DNA of 64,000 bases from Pseudomonas putida (GCF_025905425.1 NZ_CP109603.1:3984501-4048500), one strand, 5' to 3'; counted from the stretch's first letter, positions 17,001 to 29,882 are shown. Translations and numbers: made by a program. The notes: a model not told the origin generated them from the letters alone.

Positions 17001-19586
17001 ATGAATAAAGCAATCTCCGATCTCTCCGCACACACCCCGATGATGCAGCAGTACTGGAGGCTGAAGAACCAGCACCCGGACCAGCTGATGTTCTACCGCA
17101 TGGGCGATTTCTACGAGATCTTCTACGAAGATGCGAAGAAAGCCGCGAAACTGCTGGATATCACCCTGACCGCGCGCGGTCAGTCAGCCGGCCAGTCCAT
17201 CCCCATGTGCGGCATTCCGTTCCATTCGCTCGAAGGCTACCTGGCCAAACTGGTCAAGCTCGGCGAATCGGTGGTGATCTGCGAACAGATTGGCGACCCT
17301 GCTACCAGCAAAGGCCCGGTGGAACGCCAGGTGGTGCGCATCATCACCCCCGGCACGGTCAGCGACGAAGCGCTGCTCGACGAGCGCCGCGACAACCTGA
17401 TCGCCGCGCTACTGGGCGATGAGCGCCTGTTTGGCCTGGCGGTGCTGGATATCACCAGTGGCAACTTCAGCGTGCAGGAAATCAAGGGCTGGGAAAACCT
17501 GCTGGCCGAGCTCGAACGCATCAACCCGGTCGAGCTGCTGATCCCCGATGACTGGCCACGCGACCTGCCCGCCGAGAAGCGCCCGGGCGCACGCCGCCGT
17601 GCCCCTTGGGACTTCGACCGGGACTCGGCACGCAAAGCCCTGTGCCAGCAGTTCGCAACCAAGGACCTCAAAGGCTTTGGCTGCGACAAGCTGACCCTGG
17701 CCATCGGCGCCGCCGGTTGCCTGCTGACCTACGCCAAGGAAACCCAGCGCACTGCCCTGCCGCACCTGCGCAGCCTGCGCCACGAACGCCTGGACGACAC
17801 GGTCATCCTCGACGGCGCCAGCCGTCGCAACCTGGAGCTGGACATCAACCTGGCAGGCGGGCGCGACAACACCCTGCAGTCAGTGATCGACCGCTGCCAG
17901 ACCGCCATGGCCAGCCGTTTGCTGACCCGCTGGCTGAACCGCCCGCTGCGTGACCTCAAAGTTTTGCAGGCGCGCCAGGACTCGATCCGCTGCCTGCTCG
18001 ATGGCTATCGTTTCGAAAAACTGCAGCCGCAGCTCAAGGAAATTGGCGATATCGAGCGGATCCTCGCCCGTATCGGCCTGCGCAATGCCCGCCCACGCGA
18101 CCTCGCGCGCCTGCGTGATGCCCTCGGCGCCCTGCCCGAATTGCAAAACGCCATGGCCGAGCTGGAAGCCCCGCACCTGGCGCGCCTGGCGGCCATTACC
18201 GGCACTTACCCGGAGCTGAGCAGCCTGCTGGAGCGGGCAGTCATCGACAACCCGCCAGCGGTGATCCGTGACGGCGGCGTGCTCAAGGCCGGCTACGACA
18301 ACGAGCTGGACGAGCTGCTGGCGATCAGCGAGAACGCCGGCCAGTTCCTGATCGACCTGGAAGCCCGCGAAAAGGCCCGTACCGGCCTCGCCAACCTCAA
18401 GGTTGGCTACAACCGCGTTCACGGCTACTTCATCGAGCTGCCGACCAAGCAGGCCGAGCAGGCTCCGGGCGACTACATTCGCCGCCAGACCCTCAAAGGT
18501 GCGGAGCGCTTCATCACCCCGGAGCTCAAGGCATTCGAGGACAAGGCGCTGTCGGCCAAGAGCCGTGCCCTGGCCCGCGAGAAGATGCTCTACGATGCCC
18601 TGCTCGAAACCCTGATCAGCCACCTGGCACCGCTGCAGGACAGCGCAGCCGCCCTGGCCGAGCTGGACGTGCTGAGCAACCTCGCCGAGCGCGCACTGAA
18701 CCTCGACCTGAATTGCCCACGCTTCGTCGACGAGCCCTGCCTGCGCATCGACCAAGGCCGACATCCGGTGGTCGAGCAGGTGCTGACCACGCCGTTCGTG
18801 GCCAACGACCTGAGCCTGGACAACAGCACCCGCATGCTGATCATCACCGGCCCGAACATGGGCGGTAAGTCCACCTACATGCGTCAGACCGCACTGATCG
18901 TGCTGATGGCGCACATCGGCAGCTTCGTGCCGGCAGCGCAATGCGAGCTGTCGCTGGTCGACCGTATCTTCACCCGTATCGGCTCCAGCGATGACCTGGC
19001 GGGCGGGCGCTCGACCTTCATGGTCGAGATGAGTGAAACCGCCAACATCCTGCACAACGCCACCGACCGCAGCTTGGTGTTGATGGACGAAGTCGGCCGC
19101 GGCACCAGCACCTTCGACGGCCTGTCGCTGGCCTGGGCCGCCGCCGAGCGCCTGGCCCAGCTGCGTGCCTACACGCTGTTCGCCACGCACTACTTCGAGC
19201 TCACCGTACTGCCGGAAAACGAGCCGCTGGTGGCCAACGTTCACCTGAACGCCACCGAACACAACGAGCGTATCGTCTTCCTGCACCACGTGCTGCCAGG
19301 CCCTGCCAGCCAAAGCTACGGCCTGGCCGTGGCGCAACTGGCCGGCGTGCCCAGCGCAGTCATCCAGCGTGCCCGCGAACACCTGGGCCGCCTGGAAACC
19401 GCGAGCCTGCCACACGAGCAGCCGCTGGGCAAAAAGGCCAAGGACGAGCCACACGTCCCGCACCAGAGCGATCTGTTCGCCAGCTTGCCGCACCCGGCCA
19501 TCGAGAGGCTGGGCAAGCTGGACCTGGACGACATGACCCCGCGCCAAGCTATCGAAATGCTATATCAACTAAAGAACCTGTTATAA
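17001..19586 (+). CDS. mutS: DNA mismatch repair protein MutS
   Basis: An 861-residue mismatch sensor. The mismatch-contacting Phe-x-Glu appears in [16 protein letters not shown] near residue 36. The ATPase domain has Walker [10 protein letters not shown] near residue 618 and Walker [17 protein letters not shown] near residue 690, followed by FATHYFELT. The C terminus ([17 protein letters not shown]) is the usual dimer/tetramer helix. I use the ATG at 17001; a TTG directly before it and an internal start at MMQQYW are alternatives. It is the first gene of the plus-strand pair with fdxA. Confidence 0.97.
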   Translation: MNKAISDLSAHTPMMQQYWRLKNQHPDQLMFYRMGDFYEIFYEDAKKAAKLLDITLTARGQSAGQSIPMCGIPFHSLEGYLAKLVKLGESVVICEQIGDPATSKGPVERQVVRIITPGTVSDEALLDERRDNLIAALLGDERLFGLAVLDITSGNFSVQEIKGWENLLAELERINPVELLIPDDWPRDLPAEKRPGARRRAPWDFDRDSARKALCQQFATKDLKGFGCDKLTLAIGAAGCLLTYAKETQRTALPHLRSLRHERLDDTVILDGASRRNLELDINLAGGRDNTLQSVIDRCQTAMASRLLTRWLNRPLRDLKVLQARQDSIRCLLDGYRFEKLQPQLKEIGDIERILARIGLRNARPRDLARLRDALGALPELQNAMAELEAPHLARLAAITGTYPELSSLLERAVIDNPPAVIRDGGVLKAGYDNELDELLAISENAGQFLIDLEAREKARTGLANLKVGYNRVHGYFIELPTKQAEQAPGDYIRRQTLKGAERFITPELKAFEDKALSAKSRALAREKMLYDALLETLISHLAPLQDSAAALAELDVLSNLAERALNLDLNCPRFVDEPCLRIDQGRHPVVEQVLTTPFVANDLSLDNSTRMLIITGPNMGGKSTYMRQTALIVLMAHIGSFVPAAQCELSLVDRIFTRIGSSDDLAGGRSTFMVEMSETANILHNATDRSLVLMDEVGRGTSTFDGLSLAWAAAERLAQLRAYTLFATHYFELTVLPENEPLVANVHLNATEHNERIVFLHHVLPGPASQSYGLAVAQLAGVPSAVIQRAREHLGRLETASLPHEQPLGKKAKDEPHVPHQSDLFASLPHPAIERLGKLDLDDMTPRQAIEMLYQLKNLL

Positions 19587-19726
19587 CGGCGCCCACTACA
19601 AGCTGGTAGAATCCGCCGCGGTTTGCTGGTGCTGCAGGTTATTAGCCTGGCCTGCAGCCACATACCCGCAAATCGCGCGGCCCCGAGAGGAAGGGCCGCC
19701 GCCGTCGCCTGAGGAGAGAACTAGAA

Positions 19727-20050
19727 ATGACCTTCGTCGTCACCGACAACTGCATCAAATGCAAATACACCGACTGCGTGGAAGTCTGTCCGGTGGACTG
19801 CTTCTACGAAGGCCCGAACTTCCTGGTCATCCACCCGGACGAGTGCATCGACTGCGCACTGTGCGAGCCAGAATGCCCAGCGCAAGCCATCTTCTCGGAA
19901 GACGAAGTGCCATCGGGCATGGAGAACTTCATCGAGCTGAACGCCGAGTTGGCGGAAATCTGGCCAAACATCACCGAGCGTAAGGACGCCCTGCCCGACG
20001 CTGAAGAGTGGGATGGCAAGACCGGCAAGATTGCAGATCTGGAGCGCTGA
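19727..20050 (+). CDS. fdxA: 7Fe-8S ferredoxin FdxA
   Basis: A 107-residue ferredoxin with two clusters. The first cysteine set is [17 protein letters not shown], in which the altered spacing gives a [3Fe-4S] site, and the second is [12 protein letters not shown] for a [4Fe-4S] site. The C-terminal helical extension ([18 protein letters not shown]) is typical of Azotobacter-type ferredoxin I. It may be a partner of Fpr, encoded in this same window; that link is inference. A good ribosome site (GAGGAGA) precedes the ATG. It is followed by a strong terminator and is convergent with rsmZ. Confidence 0.96.
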   Translation: MTFVVTDNCIKCKYTDCVEVCPVDCFYEGPNFLVIHPDECIDCALCEPECPAQAIFSEDEVPSGMENFIELNAELAEIWPNITERKDALPDAEEWDGKTGKIADLER

Positions 20051-20064
20051 TAGCGCCCAGATAC

Positions 20065-20091
20065 GAAAAAGGCCCATTCGGGCCTTTTTTC
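20065..20091 (+). terminator. Intrinsic terminator of fdxA
   Basis: Stem GAAAAAGGCCC/GGGCCTTTTTTC with a loop ATTC and a run of six T at its end, 15 bases past the fdxA stop. Confidence 0.88.
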
Positions 20092-20103
20092 ATTTTCGGC
20101 AGG

Positions 20104-20240
20104 CAAAAAAAAGGGGCGGTATGACCCGCCCACATTTTTTTCCGTAGTCCCTGATTGTCCCAAACATCATCCTGATGAAATCGCGTCTTTGCGATGTCCT
20201 TGGCCTTCTCCTTGAAAGCCTGTGCATGTCCGTGTGCACA
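20104..20240 (-). ncRNA. rsmZ: Small regulatory RNA RsmZ
   Basis: Read on the minus strand, the interval gives a chain of stem-loops with GGA in the loops, the signature of an RsmA/CsrA-sequestering RNA: UGUGCA-CACGGACA-UGCACA at the 5' end, GGCUUUC-AAGGA-GAAGGCC, then UCAUC-AGGA-UGAUG, with further single-stranded AAGGACA, GGGACA and ACGGA. It ends in the intrinsic terminator GGGCGGGTCATACCGCCC followed by eight T (20104-20130). A -10 TAGTAT is at 20247-20252, and a GacA site lies about 175 bases upstream. Position between fdxA and rpoS is the known location of rsmZ in pseudomonads. The 5' end is estimated. Confidence 0.9.
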
Positions 20241-20412
20241 GTTCGAATACTAGCGACTTCAGCGGGCCAGACAACCGACCCATATCACAAGATATTGCCG
20301 CGGACACATTTCCTCATGCCCGAATAACCTATGATTTTCAGTGAGTTAAGATTACACCGAATCTGAAAACGACAATGATTTACTGTTGGTTGCATAGATA
20401 GCTTACAAAACC

Positions 20413-20430
20413 AGTAAGCGATCTCTTACA
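20413..20430 (-). promoter_or_regulatory. GacA upstream activating sequence of rsmZ
   Basis: On the minus strand TGTAAGAGATCGCTTACT matches the GacA-dependent consensus TGTAAG-N6-CTTACA at 11 of 12 defined positions. It is centred about 180 bases upstream of the predicted rsmZ start, the spacing known for rsmZ in P. fluorescens. Confidence 0.85.
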
Positions 20431-20505
20431 CGCAATGTTACTGGGGTGGCGCATTACACAATGCGAGGTGCACCCCACAACGGCAGCGCTGCGACGCGCA
20501 CACAC

Positions 20506-20532
20506 AAAAACGCCCCGAGGCTATCGGGGCGT
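20506..20532 (-). terminator. Intrinsic terminator of rpoS
   Basis: Stem ACGCCCCGA/TCGGGGCGT with a five-base loop; in the rpoS direction it is followed by TTTTTGTG. It starts 22 bases after the rpoS stop. Confidence 0.85.
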
Positions 20533-20553
20533 CTTGTGCTAGCGAACAGCTGA

Positions 20554-21561
20554 CTACTGGAACAACGACTCACTGGACAGGCCGTTCTTCTCAAGGATCT
20601 CACGCAAGCGCTTGAGCCCTTCTACCTGGATCTGCCGCACACGCTCACGGGTTAGGCCAATCTCCAGGCCAACATCCTCCAGGGTGCTACTCTCGTGACC
20701 GCGCAGGCCAAAGCGGCGTACCACCACCTCACGCTGCTTGTCGGTCAGCTCGCCCAGCCACTGATCGATGCTCTGCGACAGGTCGTCATCCTGCAGCAGC
20801 TCACACGGGTCGGTCGGGCGGTCATCGGTGAGGGTATCGAGGAGGGTCTTGTCCGAGTCCGGCCCGAGCGAAACGTCCACCGAAGAGACCCGCTCATTGA
20901 GCCCCAGCATGCGCTTGACCTCAGCGACAGGCTTCTCCAGCAGCGTGGCGATTTCCTCTGGCGACGGCTCGTGATCGAGCTTTTGGGTCAGCTCCCGCGC
21001 GGCACGCAGGTAGACGTTGAGCTCCTTGACCACATGGATCGGCAGGCGAATGGTGCGGGTCTGGTTCATGATCGCCCGCTCGATGGTCTGGCGAATCCAC
21101 CAGGTCGCATAGGTCGAGAAACGGAAACCACGCTCCGGGTCGAACTTCTCGACCGCACGGATCAGCCCCAGGTTGCCCTCCTCGATCAGGTCGAGCAACG
21201 ACAGGCCGCGATTCACGTAACGACGGGCAATTTTTACAACCAGACGCAGGTTGCTTTCGATCATGCGCTTACGGCCGGCGGGATCACCTTTTTGCGACAG
21301 ACGCGCAAAATGAACTTCCTCTTCCGGCGACAGCAGTGGCGAGAAACCGATTTCGTTAAGGTACAACTGCGTAGCATCAAGTGCCCGAGTGTAATCGATG
21401 TACTTGTGCTGCTTGAGCGAAGAGCCGGACTTGGCCCTGGTCCGAACCGAAGGTACAGCAGGTTCGTCTGACACCACATCCGTTTCCAAAACGATGCCCG
21501 TCTCCATCAGGAGGACGTCATCGTCGATGTCAAACTCCGGCGCTTCTTTATTGAGAGCCAT
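20554..21561 (-). CDS. rpoS: Stationary-phase sigma factor RpoS
   Basis: A 335-residue sigma-70-family factor for the general stress and stationary-phase response. Region 1.2 starts at [17 protein letters not shown], region 2.3-2.4 at [20 protein letters not shown] (promoter melting and -10 contact), and region 4.2 at [20 protein letters not shown] (-35 contact). Length is normal for Pseudomonas RpoS and nothing is truncated. It follows nlpD with a 108-base gap; in other pseudomonads the main rpoS promoter lies inside nlpD, which is likely here too. It ends at a strong terminator facing rsmZ. Confidence 0.98.
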   Translation of the reverse strand: MALNKEAPEFDIDDDVLLMETGIVLETDVVSDEPAVPSVRTRAKSGSSLKQHKYIDYTRALDATQLYLNEIGFSPLLSPEEEVHFARLSQKGDPAGRKRMIESNLRLVVKIARRYVNRGLSLLDLIEEGNLGLIRAVEKFDPERGFRFSTYATWWIRQTIERAIMNQTRTIRLPIHVVKELNVYLRAARELTQKLDHEPSPEEIATLLEKPVAEVKRMLGLNERVSSVDVSLGPDSDKTLLDTLTDDRPTDPCELLQDDDLSQSIDQWLGELTDKQREVVVRRFGLRGHESSTLEDVGLEIGLTRERVRQIQVEGLKRLREILEKNGLSSESLFQ

Positions 21562-21669
21562 TGTTATAGTCCTTTGCTGAGTTCGAACTCAGACTCGAGC
21601 GGCACCTATATCCCTGGCAGCGCTGGAGCCTGTCCCCTCTACATCACAGGAACAGGCCGGGTACAACAA

Positions 21670-22542
21670 TCAACGGCGTGGCAGGAACTGGAGTGGATCG
21701 ACGGGTTTACCCTGGCGGCGAATCTCGAAATGCAGCTTCACCCGATCAGTGCCCGTGGACCCCATTTCAGCAATCGACTGCCCTGCCTTGACCTGCTGCC
21801 CCTCCCGAACCAACAGCCTGCGGTTGTGACCGTAGGCACTGACGTAGGTATCGCTGTGCTTGATGATGATCAGCTCGCCGTAGCCCCTCAAGCCACTCCC
21901 GGCGTAGACCACTGCACCATCAGACGCAGCAAAAACAGGCTGTCCCAAATCACCGGCGATATCAATGCCTTTATTCAAACTACCGTTTGAAGCAAATTTT
22001 CCAATCAGCACGCCGTTGGCCGGCCAGGTCCAGCCCCCCACCGCACGCTCTGCGGCCGGCACAGTAGCCACCACCGGCGCACGGGTTGCCGGGGCCGTGG
22101 TCGCCGGCTTGGTATTACTGACAGGCGCGGTGCCGGTGCTACCGACAGGGCGACGGATGACCGTTGTCTTGCTCGAAGAGGACGGGCTGGACACCACCGT
22201 GGTGGTGCCCGTGGAGCCGCTGCTGAAACGAATCGGCTGACCAGGGCGAATGGTGTAAGGCGCCGGGATGCCGTTACGCGCAGCCAGTTCCTTGTAGTCC
22301 CAGCCGTAACGGAAGGCGATGGAGAACAACGTATCGCCCGGCTTGACGATGTATTGACCGGAGGTTACCGCCGGCCGCTTGGGCGCTGCAGCGTTACGGT
22401 CGACCACGCGAGCGCTCGTCGAGCTGGTGCTGGAGCAACCCGCCAGCAGGGTGCCCATGGCCAGTGCAATCACCAGAAGCTTGAAACCCGCCCAATCCTT
22501 GCGCTGCCGAATGCCTGTGTGACCCACCCGCGCTCCCCTCAT
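21670..22542 (-). CDS. nlpD: Lipoprotein NlpD (LysM + degenerate LytM)
   Basis: A 290-residue outer-membrane lipoprotein that activates cell-wall amidases at division. A lipobox LLAGC (Cys at about residue 35) follows a basic N terminus. A LysM domain (YIVKPGDTLFSIAFRYGWD to IRPGQPIRF) covers about residues 64-107, then a Ser/Thr/Ala-rich linker, then a LytM/M23 domain to the end. Two metal-ligand histidines of active M23 enzymes appear replaced: NKGIDIAG has Asn where His is usual, and VKLHFEIR has Lys where the first His of HxH is usual. This fits a non-catalytic activator. The rpoS promoter probably lies inside this gene. Confidence 0.95.
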   Translation of the reverse strand: MRGARVGHTGIRQRKDWAGFKLLVIALAMGTLLAGCSSTSSTSARVVDRNAAAPKRPAVTSGQYIVKPGDTLFSIAFRYGWDYKELAARNGIPAPYTIRPGQPIRFSSGSTGTTTVVSSPSSSSKTTVIRRPVGSTGTAPVSNTKPATTAPATRAPVVATVPAAERAVGGWTWPANGVLIGKFASNGSLNKGIDIAGDLGQPVFAASDGAVVYAGSGLRGYGELIIIKHSDTYVSAYGHNRRLLVREGQQVKAGQSIAEMGSTGTDRVKLHFEIRRQGKPVDPLQFLPRR

Positions 22543-22721
22543 GGTGCCGAATACCGAAATAACGATAAGAAATGCAATATTGTTGCAATTATAACCGAGC
22601 CCACCCGCATTGGGTGGACGGCGGCAAGAACGCCCACCACGGCCAGTGCTACAGTGGATCCCCCGCCAGATAGACAGGGCGATGGCGCAAGAATTCGTCG
22701 CTGCCGTAAATATTCCGTGGC

Positions 22722-24132
<1,411 letters not shown>

Positions 24133-24145
<13 letters not shown>

Positions 24146-25191
24146 GGGCTGTCCGTCTGCCCTGCCGGCACCAGATCCACGACTTCGCGCACCACCACGG
24201 TGGCGAAGCATCCGGCCGGAAGGACGAATTCCAGTTGCAGGATATCAGGCTCGGGATAATGCCACGTCAGGCCGCCAATAGGGAGCCGCAGAATGCGCCG
24301 TTCGTGATCCATGCCCGCCAGGGCCAGCCAATGGCAAAGTGCTGGCTGCCGTGCGCCGACTGCCGCTTCCAGTTCGCCAGTGGCACCGGTAGCAGGGGTT
24401 TGCCCCTCACCCCATAGCGCACCGGTGGGGTGCAGGTCGAGAATGGCCAGCCGCGGGTCGGAACATTCCTGCTCGGTAGCGGGAAAGAAACTACGGCTAT
24501 CGGTGAATGCCAGCAGATCCCCCACCTGGGCACGCGCCCAGCTGCCGTCAGCAACTCGTGCGGCGAGAATCTGGTTGAACAGGTAGCTGCGCCCTGCCGA
24601 GAGCAGGCGCGAGCGCACGTTGCGCTGTTCAGGCAGGGCCTTGCGGGCGGCCCAGTCGAGCGCGTCGTGAACATTACCGCCAGCATGGCCAAAACGCTGA
24701 CTGCCGAAATAGTTCGGCACGCCATGCTGCTTGAGCGCCTCCAGGCGTACGTCCAGTGCCTGGTGATCGGCGGCAAGGGCGGTAAGACGCAGGGTAAAAC
24801 CGTTGGCCGAATGCGCGCCACGCTGCAGTTTGCGCTGGTGGCGTACCTGCTTGAGCACGCGCAGGCTCTCATCCTCGGCTCGCGACAGGTCCGGGTCGGC
24901 CTTGCCGGGCAGGTGCAGGCTGAACCACTGCCGAGTCAGGGCCTGGCGATCCTTGAGCCCGGCGTAGCTGATCGAGCGGGCAGGCACGCCTGCGGCGCGA
25001 GCCAGCCGGCGGGCCGCCTCTTCGGTGTTGAGATCGCGTTTTTCGACCCACAACCACAGGTGCTCACCCTGGCCCGACAACGGAATATCCAGGACTTCGT
25101 CGACCTGGAAATCTTCAGCCACGGCCTTGAGCACCGCCGTTCCCAGTGGTTCACCCGATGCGCGCGGGCCCAGCAGTTCCAGTTCGGTCAT
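24133..25191 (-). CDS. truD: tRNA pseudouridine(13) synthase TruD
   Basis: A 352-residue pseudouridine synthase for position 13 of tRNA-Glu. The catalytic aspartate is in [17 protein letters not shown] near residue 80, with the conserved [11 protein letters not shown] near residue 160 and an intact TruD insertion domain after it. Overlaps of four bases with ispF and 13 with surE place it in one operon. The annotated start [14 protein letters not shown] is the first ATG of the frame and overlaps the ispF stop. Confidence 0.96.
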
Positions 25192-25661
25192 GCTGGCAGC
25201 AACAGGGCCACCGCGTGCACGGCGATACCCTCCTCACGGCCGGTGAAGCCCAGCTTTTCGGTGGTGGTGGCCTTGACGTTGACCTGGTCGAGCTCAGCCT
25301 GCAGGTCTTCGGCAATCAGCTGGCGCATGGTCTCGATGTGCGGGGCCATTTTCGGCGCCTGGGCGACGATGGTGGCGTCGACATTGCCGACCTTCCAGCC
25401 CTTGGCCTGGACGATACCGACCACATGGCGCAACAAGGCACGGCTGTCGGCACCCTTGAATTGCGGATCGGTGTCAGGGAAGTGTTTGCCGATGTCGCCC
25501 AGCGCTGCGGCGCCAAGCAAGGCATCGCTCAGGGCGTGCAGCAGCACGTCACCGTCGGAATGGGCCAGAAGGCCATGTTTGTGGGGGATACGGACCCCGC
25601 CCAGGGTAATGAAATCACCGTCGCAGAAACGGTGCACATCGTAGCCATGGCCAATACGCAT
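25188..25661 (-). CDS. ispF: 2-C-methyl-D-erythritol 2,4-cyclodiphosphate synthase
   Basis: A 157-residue enzyme of the MEP isoprenoid pathway that cyclises CDP-methylerythritol 2-phosphate. The zinc ligands are visible: Asp and His in [12 protein letters not shown] at the start and His near residue 42 in [26 protein letters not shown] follows near residue 63. Here it heads the truD-surE-pcm-nlpD-rpoS run and is separated from ispD by the formaldehyde genes; in many bacteria ispD and ispF adjoin. Confidence 0.97.
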   Translation of the reverse strand: MRIGHGYDVHRFCDGDFITLGGVRIPHKHGLLAHSDGDVLLHALSDALLGAAALGDIGKHFPDTDPQFKGADSRALLRHVVGIVQAKGWKVGNVDATIVAQAPKMAPHIETMRQLIAEDLQAELDQVNVKATTTEKLGFTGREEGIAVHAVALLLPA

Positions 25662-25663
25662 AG

Positions 25664-25692
25664 AAAAACGCCCTGATTGAGTCAGGGCGTGA
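25664..25692 (-). terminator. Intrinsic terminator after fghA
   Basis: Stem ACGCCCTGA/TCAGGGCGT (arms 25668-25676 and 25682-25690) followed in the minus direction by TTTTTCTA. It ends the fghA transcript just before the ispF start codon. Confidence 0.87.
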
Positions 25693-25726
25693 TTCTACCT
25701 GCTTTGTGCGGTATTGGGGCTGCGCC

Positions 25727-26581
25727 TTACACCCGGCCCAACGCCACCGCGTGATGGCGCAAGTGGTCTTCGATGAAGCTGGCGATGAAGTAGTAGCTGT
25801 GGTCATAACCCGGCTGCAGGCGCAGGGTCAGTGCATGCCCCCCTTTGCGTGCGGCTTGCTCCAGCGCCTCGGGCTTGAGCTGCTTCTCGAGGAAATCATC
25901 ACGGTCGCCCTGGTCGACCAGCAACGGTGGGCAGCTGCCCGCTGGCGTTTCGGCCAGCAGCACGCTGGCATCCCACTCGCGCCAGCGTGCACGGTCGTCA
26001 CCCAGGTAGCGGCTGAATGCCTTTTCGCCCCATGGGCAGTCCATTGGATTGCTGATGGGCGAGAACGCCGATATCGAGCGGTAGCGCCCAGGGTTACGCA
26101 AGGCGCACACCAAGGCGCCATGCCCGCCCATCGAATGGCCACTGATGCTGCGCTGATCAGACGCTGGGAAGTGCGCTTCGATCAGAGCTGGCAGCTCCTC
26201 CACCACGTAATCATGCATACGGTAGTGCTGCGCCCAGGGTTGCTGGGTGGCATTGAGGTAGAAGCCGGCACCCAGGCCGAAGTCCCAAGCGCCATCGGGG
26301 TCGCCCGGCACCTGCTCGCCACGCGGGCTGGTGTCTGGCGCGACAATGATCAGCCCAAGCTCGGCGGCCAGGCGTTGGGCACCGGCCTTCTGCATGAAGT
26401 TCTCGTCGGTGCAGGTCAGGCCGCTGAGCCAGTACAGCACCGGCAGCTTCGCGCCCTGTTCGGCCTGTGGCGGCAGATACACGGCGAACACCATGTCGCA
26501 GCCGAGCACCTTGGAGTGATGCCGGTACCGCTTGTGCCAGCCGCCGAAGCTCTTCTGGCAAGAGATGTTGTCCAGGCTCAT
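25727..26581 (-). CDS. fghA: S-formylglutathione hydrolase
   Basis: A 284-residue alpha/beta hydrolase that splits S-formylglutathione to formate and glutathione, the second step of formaldehyde removal. The nucleophile Ser is in [12 protein letters not shown] near residue 148, and the esterase D-type [18 protein letters not shown] segment near residue 53 is characteristic; the catalytic Asp and His are in [11 protein letters not shown] and PGYDHSYYF. It follows the dehydrogenase gene by eight bases and is surely co-transcribed with it. A strong terminator follows. Confidence 0.97.
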   Translation of the reverse strand: MSLDNISCQKSFGGWHKRYRHHSKVLGCDMVFAVYLPPQAEQGAKLPVLYWLSGLTCTDENFMQKAGAQRLAAELGLIIVAPDTSPRGEQVPGDPDGAWDFGLGAGFYLNATQQPWAQHYRMHDYVVEELPALIEAHFPASDQRSISGHSMGGHGALVCALRNPGRYRSISAFSPISNPMDCPWGEKAFSRYLGDDRARWREWDASVLLAETPAGSCPPLLVDQGDRDDFLEKQLKPEALEQAARKGGHALTLRLQPGYDHSYYFIASFIEDHLRHHAVALGRV

Positions 26582-26589
26582 GGCAGACC

Positions 26590-27723
<1,134 letters not shown>

Positions 27724-27809
27724 TCAGTTCAGGCTGACAGTGTAATTCATGCTTTTTTGATGAATAATCAAGGCGAAGACAAAACATTATTGCCACTCAG
27801 GGATAATCA

Positions 27810-28706
27810 ATGAGCAGCCGCTGGGAAGGCATCGACGAATTCGTCGCGGTGGCCGAGTCTGGCCAGTTCACTGCGGCGGCCGAGCGCCTGGGCGTGTCGT
27901 CATCGCATATCAGCCGCCAGATCGCCCGGCTGGAGGAGCGCCTGCAGACCCGCCTGCTGTACCGCAGTACCCGGCGTGTCACCTTGAGCGAGGCCGGGCA
28001 GACGTTTTTGCAGCATTGCCAGCGCCTGCAGGATGGCCGTGAAGAAGCCCTGCGGGCGATGGGCGACCTGGCCAGCGAACCCAAGGGGTTGCTGCGCATG
28101 ACGTGTGCGGTGGCCTATGGCGAGCGCTTCATCGTGCCACTGGTGACGCGCTTCATGGCGTTGTACCCGCAACTGAGGGTGGAAGTGGAGTTGAGCAACC
28201 GCACGCTGGACTTGCTGCACGAAGGCATGGACCTGGCCATTCGCCTCGGCCGGCTCGCCGATTCCAGGCTGGTTGCCGCCCGCCTGGCGCCACGGCGCAT
28301 GTATCTGTGCGCCTCGCCGGCTTATCTGGAACGTTACGGTCGGCCGCACAGCCTGTCGGAACTGGCACGGCACAATTGCCTGGTGGGGAGTTCGGACCTG
28401 TGGGCGCTACAGCAGGACGGTCGCGAGATCAGTCAGCGGGTGCAGGGCAACTGGCGCTGCAACAGCGGGCAGGCCGTGCTCGACGCGGCATTGCTGGGGA
28501 TGGGCTTGTGCCAGCTGCCGGACTATTACGTGCTTGAGCACCTGAACACCGGGGCACTGGTATCGCTGCTGGAAGGGCATCAGCCGCCGAATACGGCGGT
28601 GTGGGCGTTGTATCCGCAGCAGCGGCATCTGTCGCCGAAGGTGCGGCGGCTGGTGGATTATCTGAAGGAAGGGTTGGCGGGGTTGCCGGAGTATCGACTG
28701 GGCTGA
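27810..28706 (+). CDS. LysR-type regulator next to the formaldehyde genes
   Basis: A 298-residue LysR-family regulator with helix-turn-helix FVAVAESGQFTAAAERLGVS and recognition helix SHISRQIARLEERL, then a substrate-binding domain from about residue 88. It is divergent from frmA with 104 bases between, so control of frmA-fghA is plausible, but formaldehyde operons elsewhere use other regulator families and the ligand is unknown. The start at 27810 follows GGGATAATCA, a poor ribosome site, but no better one is nearby. A REP doublet follows its stop. Confidence 0.88.
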   Translation: MSSRWEGIDEFVAVAESGQFTAAAERLGVSSSHISRQIARLEERLQTRLLYRSTRRVTLSEAGQTFLQHCQRLQDGREEALRAMGDLASEPKGLLRMTCAVAYGERFIVPLVTRFMALYPQLRVEVELSNRTLDLLHEGMDLAIRLGRLADSRLVAARLAPRRMYLCASPAYLERYGRPHSLSELARHNCLVGSSDLWALQQDGREISQRVQGNWRCNSGQAVLDAALLGMGLCQLPDYYVLEHLNTGALVSLLEGHQPPNTAVWALYPQQRHLSPKVRRLVDYLKEGLAGLPEYRLG

Positions 28707-28724
28707 GGGGATGAGCTGGTTGTG

Positions 28725-28822
28725 CTGGCCTCTTCGCGGGCAAGCCCGCCCCCACAGGTACTGCACAGGGCTTGAAACTTGTGCTTTACCTGTGGGAGCG
28801 GGCTTGCCCGCGAAGAGGCCAG
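28725..28822. repeat. REP doublet, 36-bp arms
   Basis: Inverted REP units 28725-28760 and 28787-28822, 36 bases each with one mismatch, between the convergent LysR-type and ispD genes. Same core as the other doublets here. Confidence 0.9.
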
Positions 28823-28837
28823 TACAGAAGTACTGTG

Positions 28838-29545
28838 TCAGCGGCGCCCGGCCCAGCGCTGACGCAACCACTCAAGGTCTTCCGGCCGGGTCACCTTGAT
28901 GTTGTCGCTACGCCCTTCGACCAACCTCGGCGCCTGGCCGGACCATTCGATGGCTGACGCCTCGTCGGTGACCACCACATCGGAAACCAGGCATTCGGCC
29001 AGCGCCCGGTGCAAGGCCCCCAGGCGAAACATCTGCGGCGTATACGCCTGCCAGATGGTGCTGCGATCCACAGTAGCGCTGACCCGCCCCTTGCTGTCGG
29101 CTCGCTTGAGGGTATCGCGCGCCGGCACCGCCAGCAGGCCACCCACCGGGTCATTGGCCAACTCCGTCAACAGCTTGTCCAGGTCGGTACGCGCAAGGTT
29201 CGGCCGCGCGGCATCGTGAACCAGCACCCAATCGCTGTCTGCTGCCCCTTGGGCATGCAGCAGCAGCAAGGCGTTGAGCACCGAGTCAGCTCGCTCACGA
29301 CCACCCGCCGCGCGCTGGATACGCGGGTCGCTGGCACAGCGCAGGCCTGGCCAGTAAGGGTCGTGCTCGGCAACGCTGACCACCACGCCCTTGAGCGACG
29401 GATGGCCAAGAAAACAGTCGAGGCTATGCTCGAGAAGGGTCTGCCCACCCAATTGCAAGTACTGCTTGGGGCGGTCGGCAGCCATGCGGGCACCTACGCC
29501 CGCAGCAGGAATCACGGCCCAGAAGGCCGGTAATGTGTCAGTCAT
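28838..29545 (-). CDS. ispD: 2-C-methyl-D-erythritol 4-phosphate cytidylyltransferase
   Basis: A 235-residue nucleotidyltransferase that adds CMP to methylerythritol phosphate in the MEP pathway. The CTP-binding PAAGVGARMAADRPKQYLQL stands near residue 12, and DWVLVHDAARPNL near residue 105 is the second conserved block. The start codon overlaps the ftsB stop by four bases, the usual ftsB-ispD pairing. In this window ispF is about 3 kb away, behind the formaldehyde module and the REP doublet. Confidence 0.97.
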   Translation of the reverse strand: MTDTLPAFWAVIPAAGVGARMAADRPKQYLQLGGQTLLEHSLDCFLGHPSLKGVVVSVAEHDPYWPGLRCASDPRIQRAAGGRERADSVLNALLLLHAQGAADSDWVLVHDAARPNLARTDLDKLLTELANDPVGGLLAVPARDTLKRADSKGRVSATVDRSTIWQAYTPQMFRLGALHRALAECLVSDVVVTDEASAIEWSGQAPRLVEGRSDNIKVTRPEDLEWLRQRWAGRR

Positions 29546-29823
29546 TTTTGCGGCAACTGGAAGAGGGTTTCGCCCTCTTTGACCATCCCCAATTCATGAC
29601 GAGCCCGTTCTTCCACGGTCTCCATACCTTTCTTCAACTCCAGGACTTCTGCGTCAAGCACACGGTTACGCTCAAGCAGACGCTCGTTTTCGGCATGCTG
29701 CTCGGCGATCTGCTGCTTGAGCTCGGTCACTTGCGCCAGGCTGCCGTTACCCACCCAAAGGCGGTACTGCAGGCCACCCAACAGCAGAAGCAGAACGAGG
29801 AACAACCAATAGGGACTGCGCAT
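29542..29823 (-). CDS. ftsB: Cell division protein FtsB
   Basis: A 93-residue bitopic membrane protein of the divisome. One membrane helix (YWLFLVLLLLLGGLQYRLWVG) comes right after the N terminus, followed by a coiled coil (LAQVTELKQQIAEQHAENER and on) with leucine heptads that pairs with FtsL. The ATG at 29823 follows a TTG that could be an alternative start one codon upstream. It overlaps ispD by four bases and lies downstream of eno. Confidence 0.95.
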   Translation of the reverse strand: MRSPYWLFLVLLLLLGGLQYRLWVGNGSLAQVTELKQQIAEQHAENERLLERNRVLDAEVLELKKGMETVEERARHELGMVKEGETLFQLPQK

Positions 29824-29882
29824 CAAGGTATCCAGGTTAAAAAGACCGCCGCGTACTGTTTACTTCGGGGCCTCGAATAGCA

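Noticed and set aside
17880..19547. A 555-codon open frame opposite mutS
   Set aside because: Antisense artefact within a strongly conserved gene; no independent features.
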